DNA from: Myrica gale
Taxonomy: Eukaryota; Streptophyta; Magnoliopsida; Fagales; Myricaceae
Direction of reading: 5' to 3'
Assembly (NCBI GenBank): GCA_963930655.1
Contig: OZ005608.1
Coordinates: 5,890,001 to 5,954,000 of the forward strand
Length of the DNA stretch: 64,000 nt
Shown piece by piece: positions 1-10,375 of the stretch; position 1 is the first letter of the stretch; each line of letters starts with the position of its first letter. Made by a program: the position numbers and the translations under genes. Under the pieces are notes generated by a model. The model made no database searches. It saw only the letters and a list, made by a program, of their open reading frames with translations, and was not told the DNA's origin.

Positions 1-3000
1 ATTATGTTATAGAGCCAGATGACGCCAGCCCAGCCCCATCCAATCCCTTCAATTGCAGCAAAGCTCCAACTCGCATAGACCGCAATCAAAGTGGCAATCT
101 GCTTGCAGTAAAAGATCAGGAACAATCTCTTCATCTAGGTAATAGCAAAACTAAAATTAAATGAAGAGGCAGTTCGCTCACCAGCTGAGCAATAATGAAA
201 GCCACTACAAGCAACAACCCAGGACGCTCAAGGAAGGACCAACTTCTAGACCGTGTCACGAATATGAGGGCCTGACTAATGGTGCTCACTTGCAGATATA
301 TTGCTGAAGCAAGCTTTCGGAAGTCATCATGAGCCGTTTTCTCAAGGGTTGGAACCCCAAATATGCGCTGGAAGTGTGTAATAGGAAACCAAATAAAATA
401 GCAAGTCGTGACTATAACAAGAAAACAAAACGAGTACTTTGAACAAATACATAGGCATACAACATACAAACAAAAGAATTGGGACAGACATCTACAAACA
501 AACAAAAGAAAGAAAAATGAATATTAAACACATTTTCAATAGTGGGGTCACCCAAGTGCTTGTAACTTACAATGAAAGTAGGCCATCTTACCGGGAAGAA
601 ATCTGTCTTGTATGCAGCCCAGAAAAATATGACTGTCATCATTGCCAAGTAACTACCAAGAACAATGCCAGTTGTAAAAATCTCAGCTAGCTTCCAACTA
701 TCCGGCAAGGGAGATGGTTTCACCCTATCTTTTGAGATTGTCATGATAGTACCTAAAGTATGATCACGCTAGTACGTGTCAAAACCTCTTGATAATGACT
801 TCAGAGACAACAAATAGGTGATTTAAGACTTAGAAATAGGCATATGTGATCTTGTTCGACAAGAATTGAAGTCTCAGAACAAAGAACAAGCAAGTTCTAT
901 TTCTTGCCAGCTCCATATTTGTTTGCATTAAAGTTTCTTTTGTTGGTACCGTTATGAATTGATGCACACAAATGGAGAGAGAACTCCCCTGCAGGGGGTA
1001 AGAAGATATCGAGAAGGAAAAAACCACACACCATCATTGAGGATGGCAATGATAAGCACCATAAAAGGTGGAAAGTCAAACTTCCATATCAGCGCAAGCA
1101 ACATGAAGCCAAGCTGTAACCATATCAAAGAAACAAAATCCATTGTAAGCACAAAGTTGCTCCTAACTTATCTAATGCAATATACAAATAAAAGAATTGC
1201 TGAAGCAAGTAGAAATGCATCTATGTGATAAAATTAAAGAAATCATACCACAATACGGATCGTAATTGAAACCGCATATATCTGCCCGACAGAAGACAAT
1301 ATGTGAGTAAATCAATCAAATATGTTCTTGAACTAAGAATATGCCCACTTGACCCGCAAATTAATTTTAAACAACTAACTGTAAGGACAATTATCCACAT
1401 TAAAATTGGCATTGCAGACAACCATACGTTGGCATTCAATATAAAACTAAAAGTGTAACACATCGAAGTTGAAACCTATGCTTACTGTGTAATTTTTCAT
1501 CCTTTGGAAGATTGCCCGACTAGTCAAAACAGCACTAATGATAACACTAAGACCAGGTTCTGTAAGGACAATGTCAGAAGCACTACGAGCTGCATCTGTC
1601 GCATCAGCAACAGCTATCCCAATGTCAGCTTTTTTTAGGGCAGGAGCATCATTCACTCCATCACCAGTCATGCCACATATATGTTTCCTAGCTTGTAAGC
1701 GCTTTACGATCTCATACTTGTGCTCTGAAAAAATATATATCCAGCCAAACGATATCAGCAAGGACAACGAAAAACTATGTCTGACAACCAAAAATGACGA
1801 GTTAATTAAATATACCAGGGAAAACACCAGCAAAGCCATCAGCTTTTTCTATCAGCTCGTCAATTGGTAAAGCTGCAATAGACTCATCCTTGTCCTGTCC
1901 TAGCAAAGCAGATGAAGGATACATGTTAGTACCCATTCCCAACCGCCGTCCGGTTTCCTTTCCTATTGCAAGTTGATCACCTGACAGAAAACACAAAGCT
2001 CAGCAACGCGTGTGAACTACTAACAGAAAGTTTTACAATAACTTGAAGCGAAGGCTGGAAAAGGCCCATAAAACAAATAAAATAATAGCAATATTTGAAA
2101 AGCTGATCAACATTATAAATGAAGACTAAAGTCCTCTTCTACCCATATCAGTCGATTAATAGACAGAATAATGAAAAAGACGGTCTGACATCTAACATAC
2201 ATTGCTCTCCTCTCTGACCAAAACCAGTGGGCGTGATCAACCCAGTTTTGAACATATAGGTCCAATTAGGATGGCTCCATATTTCAAAACCAGATAAAAG
2301 GATGCAATGTGACTCTTATTTCTACAAGGTTTCCCTTGCATACAATAGCAAAGTTATAGCTTCCAATTACAATGTAACAAACCTGTAATCATTTTCACAT
2401 TCACTCCAAGGTTTAAAGCCCTTCTTATTGTCTCTGCACTGTCATGCCTGGGAGGGTCAAAGAGAGGCATTAGACCAATGAACTGCCACGGGCCTCCAGC
2501 ACTCTCTTTCCTTCCTTCGGGCACTTCCTGCATAAATTGGATGAGATGAATGAAGAGACCAATAAATTATGACAAAGTAGTGATAACCATCTTATTAAAG
2601 TACCTGAGGACTAGAAAACTGAGAAACAGAGATCGTGTTACCTGATATGCCACAGCAAGAGATCGTAAACCTCGTTCTGCAAACTTATCAATCACGGCAT
2701 GAACTCGACGCTCAATGTCTGACTTATTATGGGCGAGGTCCAGAATCTATCAATGATATTGGAGACAGGAAATTAGGACAGAACAGCGACAAAGGACTAG
2801 CCGCATCTGTAATGGTAGTAGGGAGGACAACTTACCTGTAACGGTGCACCTTTGCTGACTCTGTGCATTTTACCATCACGGTCAATGTAAGTCAATGCCG
2901 TTCGCTTATCAGTAGGATTAAAAGGGAGGAAGTGCACTTCTTGGATTCCAGCACGTGCCTTTTAGTAGCAAGAAAGGAAAAGTGTTAAACAGAAATCAAA

Positions 3001-5187
3001 ATAATAAACTAGTTAAATGTATAGATTTTTTCCGAGAAAAAGAGTCATCATCTTAATACAATAAACAACTGAAGATGTGTAACTGCATAACTGTCACAAA
3101 AAGAAAATAACTCTGACATCAATTACTTTACCTCCTTTGGATCAGCCAACATCCCAACTATAGCAAAATCAATTGCATCTTGATTCTCTGTTCGAGAGGC
3201 TCGAGCTGCCATCAGAACAACACTATCTGCGTCAACTCCTTTAGCGAAAACCTGAAGAGTTAAATTTGGGCATGCATTTAAAACAAGAATATGTTACATT
3301 CTTTCAGCAGGAAGAGATACGCCTATTAACAGCATGCTGCAGCATCACTTAACTGACCTCAATAAGAGCCTTGTCAACAGTAAGCTTGTTCAATGTCAAA
3401 GTTCCAGTCTTGTCACTGCAGAGCACGTCCATGCCTGCCATCTCTTCTATTGCTGTCATTCTTTTCGTGATTGCTCCCTGCCATCATTATTGCCGTAGTC
3501 CATTATGCCCATAAGCTCCTCACACGCACTCAAAAGGACAAATAGAGGAACCCAACTAACCTGCTGAGCTAACCTGTGAGAACCAATAGCCATTGTCACA
3601 GAGAGAACTGTAGGCATGGCAATTGGAATCCCTCCAATAAGAAGCACGAGAAGATTGTCAATTCCAGGACGGTACTCTCGGTCTTGAATGGGATACATAA
3701 CTATAATCTCCACAATCATCCCCACAGCAATTGAACATATACAGAAATTGCCAATTGCAGTCAACACCTACAAAACCACATAAGAGGAATGATTATGAAA
3801 AAAGAATCATGAACTACTAAGCACAGTGACTAAAGGTTAGATAAGCGCATCTATCTGCTTGCCTTTTGGAAGTGGCCCACTTGGTTGGTGCTATCAACAA
3901 GGTGAGCAGCCTTCCCAAAGAATGTATGGACACCAGTGGCGATGACCACGGCTTCAATTTCTCCCTGTTTGCAAGTTGAACCAGAGTAGACACCATCTCC
4001 AGGGCCTTTCGTGACTGGAAGAGACTCACCAGTAAGTGCAGACTGTGAAGCCCAAAGCAGAACTTAAAAGAAACAGAAATTAAACCAATCTAATATGAAT
4101 CCAGGCGTGACAAAACCTGGATACAGTACGCTAAACACTTCAGGAGTAGGAGACCAACCTGGTCAATTTTCAATGGATCTCCTTCAAGAAGTCGAGCATC
4201 GGCCGGGATAATATCTCCTAGCTTAATACTGACTATGTCACCAGGTACTAGAACAGCTGCGTCATGCTCGCCCCATCTTCCATCTCGAAGAACCTGTATA
4301 ACAAATTCATCGGGATTGAAACCAACCCGCGATTTTCAGCATGTTTCACACACCCAAATAGAAACAAAAGCATCGCTGAATCACTTTTTAAATAAACGAT
4401 ATAGAAATAAACCCAAACTAGCAAAGTCCAAAAAACAGTACTTTGCAGCGGAACAAGTTGTCAAATCTGATACCTTGGCTTTAGGAGCAAGACGAGCCAT
4501 GAGTGCAGCCGCGGCATTACCCGCATTGTTTTCCTCAATGAAACTAATTGTTGAGTTGATGACAAGTAGGACTATAATCCCCACGAAGTCTTGCCAATCC
4601 GGGGGCTTCCCCTGCAGAAATTTAAGGTGAACTTCGATAAATTTACAGTCAACCAAGATTCGCAAAGAAATAGCACCAATACCAGAAAAGCTGACAACTC
4701 ACTCCTCCATTAGCAAGCGCAATGGCCATGATAGCAGCAGCTTCCATCACCCAAGATAGAGGGTTCCACATGAACCCCAAGAACTTCAAGAATTTGCTCT
4801 CCTGAAACACACTCAAAAGGCAAGATTTTGAGTTAGGGGGGGAGGCCGTATCTCCATTAACCTAAGAAAAATAAAAGAAGCCACAGAAATGAAACAGTAC
4901 CCTTTTCTCTTCAAGCTTGTTGTGCCCGAAAATAGCCAGCCTCTCCTCAGCAGCCACCGAGGTGAGACCTTCTCTACTACATCGCAGATTCTCCAACACT
5001 TCCTCAATGGGTATGTTTTCCTACACTCACAAAGTCCAAACTTTCATCCCAAAAGAACATTTTACACGAACAGAACAACAGCACAAACACAATTAGCAAC
5101 CAAAAAAAGTTCAATATTGTCCAGATCTATTACCAAATCCACAGCTTCCTTCAAAACAGCCTCCAAAACTTCAGGCTTGTCCGCCAT
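1..5187 (-). CDS. Plasma-membrane H+-ATPase (P3A-type proton pump), 3'-partial at window edge
   Basis: P-type ATPase that exports protons at the plasma membrane using ATP and so energises secondary transport. The ATG at 5185-5187 opens an 18-codon first exon (5134-5187, [18 protein letters not shown]). Further exons lie near 4901-5021, 4704-4803, 4475-4612, 4160-4293, 3866-4044, 3561-3766, 3358-3480, 3132-3251, 2837-2959, 2641-2742, 2384-2528, 1818-1982, 1490-1724, 1250-1291, 1030-1140, 590-747, 178-370 and 1-111. Visible motifs are the TGES loop (exon near 4030), the phosphorylation site DKTGTLT (near 3400), KGAP (near 2845), [15 protein letters not shown] (near 1640) and the LNDG membrane segment. 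Segments such as [16 protein letters not shown] and [21 protein letters not shown] match the PMA4/AHA4/AHA11 subfamily. The last membrane helices and the autoinhibitory C-terminus (penultimate Thr) lie outside the window. One oddity: the usual KGAPEQ reads KGAPLQ. No stop or frameshift was noticed. Confidence 0.95.
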
Positions 5188-5232
5188 CTCTTCCTCTCTC
5201 TAAAGCAAAGAGCCACGCTCTCTAACTCTCTC

Positions 5233-5279
5233 TCACAATAGAACCATTCACAGATCAGACCTCATCAAAGAGCAACCAT
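5233..5279 (-). promoter_or_regulatory. Three short upstream ORFs in the H+-ATPase leader
   Basis: Reading the minus strand towards the start codon at 5187, three tiny ORFs sit in the presumed 5' leader: 5265-5279 (MVAL, stop), 5248-5265 (MRSDL, stop; its ATG overlaps the preceding TGA) and 5233-5247 (MVLL, stop). The last ends about 45 nt before the main ATG. Upstream ORFs are established translational regulators in some tobacco plasma-membrane H+-ATPase leaders (pma1, pma3). Whether this stretch is wholly transcribed, or carries a leader intron, is inferred. Confidence 0.5.
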
Positions 5280-5514
5280 GAAATACACAAAAACGCGGAA
5301 TTTAAAGAGAAACCACGCAGTACCAGGAAAAAACTGGTTTTGAACCTAACTTATGCACAGCATCCAAAATGACGAAAACCCACCAACAGCAAATCTGCAG
5401 GGAAAACAGGAAAGAGGAACCGCCAAAAGAGCATTGGAGTGGTGGCAAGCTAATAAAACTCCCAATAAAGAACTTTTTTTTTTTGGAGCATCCCAATGAA
5501 GCCTTGTGCCTTTG

Positions 5515-5522
5515 CTTTTATA
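5515..5522 (-). promoter_or_regulatory. Candidate TATA box of the H+-ATPase gene
   Basis: The minus strand reads TATAAAAG, followed about 25-30 nt downstream by a pyrimidine/purine-mixed region where transcription could begin near 5490. That would give a leader of about 300 nt, which is in the range known for this gene family. Another ATG at 5494-5496 lies at or just upstream of the predicted start site. The call rests on motif and position only. Confidence 0.4.
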
Positions 5523-7837
5523 GTGCTAAACTGCTAATATCTTGACCCTTCTGGGCAAAAAGGGTCTTTTTCATGGAGTTGTTGGATAATTTCATGGATG
5601 AACATCAACCAAAAAAAAAGGCCCATGAATCATAAAACCAACATGCAAAATCTAAATGATTTAGAAAAAAAAAAAAAGAACATGCACTCAGCCTATCTCT
5701 TTTCACCCTTCTTTCAAAATCAAACTATGCCACGTTGTTTGCTCGAGTAGAAAAGCAATATAGATTTGATTTGCCAAACATATTCTACCCAACACGCTTC
5801 CTACCCTACAAGTTATATTCTGATTGGCCAGTAGGAAAAAGAGCTCACTATTAATCTAATCTAATTTTGTTGTAAGCTTCTGATTTGTGGGAAAAATAGG
5901 AACAGAATTAGGTAACATTATAGCTTGCCTTTACACGTTTATTTTCTAATTTTCTGTTTATTTTTCCATAATTTTGGACTTTGACATTTATAATATTTAT
6001 TTAACCAGAAATAGCGACAACAATGATGCTCACTCGTGTTACAGACTCGAGCCCATCTCAGTTGAAAATTGGAAGGATCAAGTACAATAATTAGGACAAA
6101 CTGTGAGGGCATGAATGCAATTTGACCTTAAACAAATGTTTTATCTTAATTTTGTTTATATACTTTCTCATTTGAAGCAAGTAAAAGGCACTTTTAATTT
6201 GACTCAACCTCGGGCACCCAACAACTAAAGTCATGAGAGTCAGTGATGATTCTGCTTTTCCCTATTATCGTCTTCCTTTCCGTCGCCCCTTTTGTCCTAC
6301 TTTACTTTCATCTCCATGTTATTTTAAGCGGTACTCTCAATTATTACTAATATTATTTTATTTTAATAATTTTAATGTGTTTTCAAGCTCGGCAACCCCA
6401 TAATCTATCGAAAAGGTGAGGTGATGGCCCCGGAAATGAACCAAATGACGAACTATATAATTTTTCAAATATAGATAATATTTAGAAAAATATTATATTG
6501 GGCTCTTAGGCATCATAATTGCAATATGTGTGAATTAATTATTTTATATAACACCTAATGGGGAGTACGTATTATTACACATGCACTAATCATGATCACC
6601 ACTCCTTTTATTTTAAATAACATCATAAGACTTTACTCGGCAAGTATTATCCATTAATTTTACGTGAAGAACATATTCAAAAACAATCTAAGGAAGAATA
6701 TGGTTATACTCAAACGACAAGTTTCAACCTAATACCACTTCATGATGCCAAAAGATTGAAACCACCAAATAGAACCAATTATGATCGCTAGCCGTAAATT
6801 CTTTCCCTTTTTTTAATAATCTTTTAGAGAAAATATACTTCACACCTACCAAATTTAAGATATTTATATTTTATAGCGTCGTATATTATTTTTCTAACAT
6901 TAGGTCCATCGACTCTTGATTTTCGTCTATGTAGACCCTTTGTCCAAATTACAGACAAAAAATAAGACGCATGCCTCTCGTATAAGTAAGTACCGACAGA
7001 CGATTTGTATATTTCGTCCAATTTTCTATCTTTTTCCGGTCAATTGAACAAAGGATTCAAATTGATGAGAAGTAAAATTTTGAGGGCTTGATACCACGAA
7101 AAATAACAAAATAAGGGTGTAAAATATCAATACTCGAAATTTGGGGGTGCAAGAGTGGTTTTTACTAATATTTTTTCTTTTTCTTGTTTTAATTAGATTA
7201 CGTAGCAGGCATATTAAATTAAAATTGTAATTGTTTCACTGCAGAAACACGTGGAGCTCGAGCAGAACAAATCGAATACTATACATACAGTGCTCAAAAA
7301 AAAAAAGGAATACTATATATAAAGCAGTCCGTCACATATAAAATGATAATATTTATTTTCGCGTCTTGTTGACACCTGTTGCCGTTGGCTTTCCGCTTTT
7401 GTAGGTGACCAGCCCGTCACCAACTTCCGGACGGTCTCCCGGCCATCTTGGGCCTCAAAGGTAGGTACATTCTCTTTTATTTATTTAATTTATTGGATTA
7501 AGTGCAAATCAGATTCACCAAAGATGTGCATGCATTGATGGGTATAAATTGCACCCCCGGCATGGTTATTTTATTAATTAATTCCTTGGAAAATTAACCC
7601 CATTTATATCTTATATAAATGTTTTGACATGGTGGCCATTAGTGTGAGGATTTGGTGCCTTTTTCTAGCAAAAACAAGTGGCTTTCCTTGAACGGTATAA
7701 TTCCCTTTTATGGTATTTTTGATAAGTGAACCAAGCATAATTATTAGTGGGCTCATTTCAACGGAAAATTATAAAAAAAAAAAATTAAATTACAAAATTA
7801 AAAAATAAAGTAAAGGGTATTGTTTCAGTCTCTTTTA
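5523..7837. other. AT-rich spacer upstream of the H+-ATPase, no gene seen
   Basis: Contains the promoter-proximal DNA of the H+-ATPase and then very AT-rich sequence with no long or recognisable reading frame on either strand. The only structured item noted is the tail-only micro-insertion at 7274-7317, listed separately. Confidence 0.6.
7274..7317 (+). mobile_element. Tail-only retro-insertion with short target duplication
   Basis: The 10-mer GAATACTATA occurs at 7274-7283 and again at 7308-7317. Between them lie 24 bp: catacagtgctc followed by a run of A. A direct repeat flanking a poly(A) stretch is the footprint of target-primed reverse transcription, so this looks like an extremely 5'-truncated LINE or SINE copy. 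The duplicated sequence is AT-rich and short, so chance is not excluded. Confidence 0.4.
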
Positions 7838-8036
7838 GGGTGTGTTTGTGTTGTAAAATTTTAGTGTTGTTAAAATTTTAGGTATTGGGTTTAGTGAAAA
7901 AGTGGAGAGAGAGATAATTTTTTATATTTTTTGTAGTGAATAATAGTGATTTGATGGGGGAGAGAGATATTATATTGTAATTTTTTATTATGTTAAAATT
8001 TTAGAGTGTGTAAAATTTTAGGACGCAAAAGTAGCC
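7838..8036 (+). mobile_element. Tourist/PIF-like MITE, copy 1 of a four-copy family
   Basis: A 199-bp element with ends GGGTGTGTTTG and (inverted) GGCTACTTTTG, flanked on both sides by TTA. The interior shares long stretches with the elements at 37827-37989, 48253-48428 and 61147-61340, notably the segment reading TATTGGGTTTAGTGAAAAAGTG, the gagagaga tract and the paired TTGTAAAATTTTA motifs. Three-base TTA/TAA duplications and short size are typical of PIF/Harbinger-derived Tourist MITEs. No coding capacity. Confidence 0.75.
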
Positions 8037-8496
8037 TTAATCACTCTCCCCCCACCCTCGCTGTATTTGAATTGAAGATTGACTTTGATCTGGATCCACG
8101 CACAAAAATCTTCTAATGTGGGATTATCAATTGCATTATATTGCAAGTAACGTGTATGACAATACATGGAGTTGCGTGGGGCCTAATTATTAATGATTAA
8201 TTATTATTCCCTTTACCTAAAGAGATATACATTGTACGGACTCGTTTTCACGTGATGCAACAGGAGAAGAAAGTCGTAACCATGATCTTCGGGAAGAGCT
8301 TGAGAAGTATCGGAATAGATTTTGTTTGATTTTGTCTAAACAAACAACGTAATCTCTTTGATTAGACAGGAAGTAATTTTCTTTTCTGTCGTTTCGACCA
8401 GGTTTTACCATTTGGAAAGGTTCCATCTTGTTTCCCACGTGGTTTGGTTGAAATTTTCGGCTCTTTGTCGCCGGGAAAGATAAAGGATTATATGAA

Positions 8497-8923
8497 GGAA
8501 AATTCACCCTTAAATTTTAAGGCTACCTTTCATGTTTCTTCAAAACATTTTTCCTCTCACCTTTTTCATCACTTTTTTATTTTAATCTTTTCACTTTCAA
8601 ATTTTAAATTTTTAATCTTTAAATTTTTTTTGACGAAATAGTCATTTCGTCAGTCAGTCGTCCATATGCTTAATGAACCTCTTTGACACGTCATCAAATT
8701 TGAAGAGGTCAATCGGGTATATGTTTTGAACGTGAACGGTCGATCGGTACAAATTCGCTGACATGTCAGAGAGCTCCGTTAAATATATTAACGACAGACT
8801 GACAGAATGATTATTTCGTTAAACAAACAAAAAAATAACTCAATGACTAAAAATTTAAAATTTGAAAATAAATTACTAAAATAAAAAAGTGTTCAAAAAC
8901 TAAGGACTAAAAATTGAATTTCC
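8497..8923. mobile_element. Fold-back element with long imperfect inverted arms
   Basis: The left arm from 8497 (GGAAAATTCA...) and the right arm ending at 8923 (...TGAATTTCC) are imperfect inverted repeats along most of their length. Both contain ACTTTTTTATTTTA, CAAATTTTAAATTTTTA, GACGAAATAGTCATT or a variant, CAGTC..GTCGT, and a segment around TCTTTGACACGTCA or CTCTGACATGTCA, leaving only a short central loop. No target duplication is clear. Probably a non-autonomous MULE-like or fold-back transposon. It has no coding potential. Confidence 0.55.
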
Positions 8924-9729
8924 CTGAATCACAATGCTATTTAAAAAAAAAGCTCTATTTTCTGTCACCAAAGTGATATCTGTACGGTTGAAAAGCTCTA
9001 TTTGAATCTAACAAATTTGGAGCAAATTTTTAAAAAAAATTTAAATGATATTTTAATTATTAGACGGATTCAAATGTTCAGAATTTATTGTTGTTATTTT
9101 AATTTGGTTAATTTATTTTTCAGCTGAACCAGCAATTCAAGGGTCCAACATATTTATCTTGTTACAAAATAAAATACGTGTTTTTAATCTGTGTTTGGAA
9201 CTAGTGTAAAGGAAAAGAAAAATCATTAGAGTAATATAGATTATCCCTAATTACACGTCAATTATAGGTAGACGCTGAGTCGTGTTTAGAATAATTAAAG
9301 GACCATTTTATTTGTTACATAATTTTATATGTGAATATTCTTCCAACTAACCACTACCAAAGCACTGTAAGCAAAATTTGACATTAAAATGGAGAAAAAG
9401 TATATTTGAAATTATTAATCACTTTCTTTTATTGCTCCCTAAAGAACAGTTAAAAGACGCTTCATTTTCTAATTTATCTAATAGCAAAAAGAAAAAATTC
9501 TTAATTATCTCCTTTGAAATAAGACATTACCTTAACTCAGAGGATTTATTTTTTGGGTTAGTCTACTTTCCCGTGCTGTGACCCTTTTGTCTCTGTTATT
9601 AAAAAAATAAAGACATTATTCTAACCTAATATCAATTTTTTTTGGAATATACTTCTAAAGTTGTAACTAAATGTCAATTACAGTTTTGAACTATAAAAAT
9701 CGTCACATTTAGTCTATAAATTATAAAAA

Positions 9730-10366
9730 GGAAAAATACATTTTTCACCCACAAACTACTATAGGTTTTGCACTTTGCACCCTAAACTATAAATTTTGAT
9801 ACATTACATCATCTAACTACCAATTTTGGACACTGCACCATTTTTCAAATTTTGAGACTAAAATGACAATAATTCCCTTGACCCATTTTGTATATAGTAA
9901 AGATATTGTTGTCAACTTATTAATTTCTCAAAGGTATTATTGTCAAATGGAGGGTGCAAAGTGTTAAATATTAGGGATAAATGCAAAATTGGTCCCTGTG
10001 CTATACTCAAAAATCGATTTAGTCCCTGTGATATGAAAATCATCGATTTAATCCCTGTGATTTCAGAAAGTGATAACATCAGTTCCTGACGGAGGACCAA
10101 TAACAATCGAAAATAGAATCACAGGGACTAAATCGATGTTTTTCATATCACATGTACTAAATCGATTTTTGCGTATAGCACAGAGACTGATTTTGTATTT
10201 ATCCCTAAATATTAGTAGTTGTATGGTATAATGTGTCAAAATTGATAGTTTAGGGTGCAAAGTGTCTAACATTGGTAATTTGAGGATGCAATGTCTTAAA
10301 AATGGTAGTTTGGGGTGCAATGTGTCACTACCCCTATAGTTTGTGGGTGGAAATTGTATTTTTTCC
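9730..10366. mobile_element. MULE-like MITE with 9-bp target duplication (outer of a nested pair)
   Basis: The element is flanked by perfect 9-bp direct repeats TTATAAAAA (9721-9729 and 10367-10375). Its ends are inverted repeats of about 36 bp: left GGAAAAATACATTTTTCACC..., right the reverse complement of the same with a few differences. Inner portions also pair (motifs such as CACAAACTA, TTTGCACTTTGCACC, CATTACATC). A 9-bp duplication is the hallmark of Mutator-like elements. The interior is interrupted by a second element at 9974-10205. Reading frames across it are palindrome by-products, not genes. Confidence 0.75.
9974..10205. mobile_element. Second MULE-like MITE nested inside the first
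   Basis: A 232-bp element flanked by perfect 9-bp repeats TAAATATTA (9965-9973 and 10206-10214). Its ends are inverted: GGGATAAATGCAAAATTGGT on the left, with the complement ending ATTTATCCC on the right. The arms continue with AATCGATTTAGTCCC-type motifs repeated on both sides, so the whole element can fold into a hairpin. It lies wholly inside the outer element and so inserted later. Confidence 0.75.
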
Positions 10367-10375
10367 TTATAAAAA

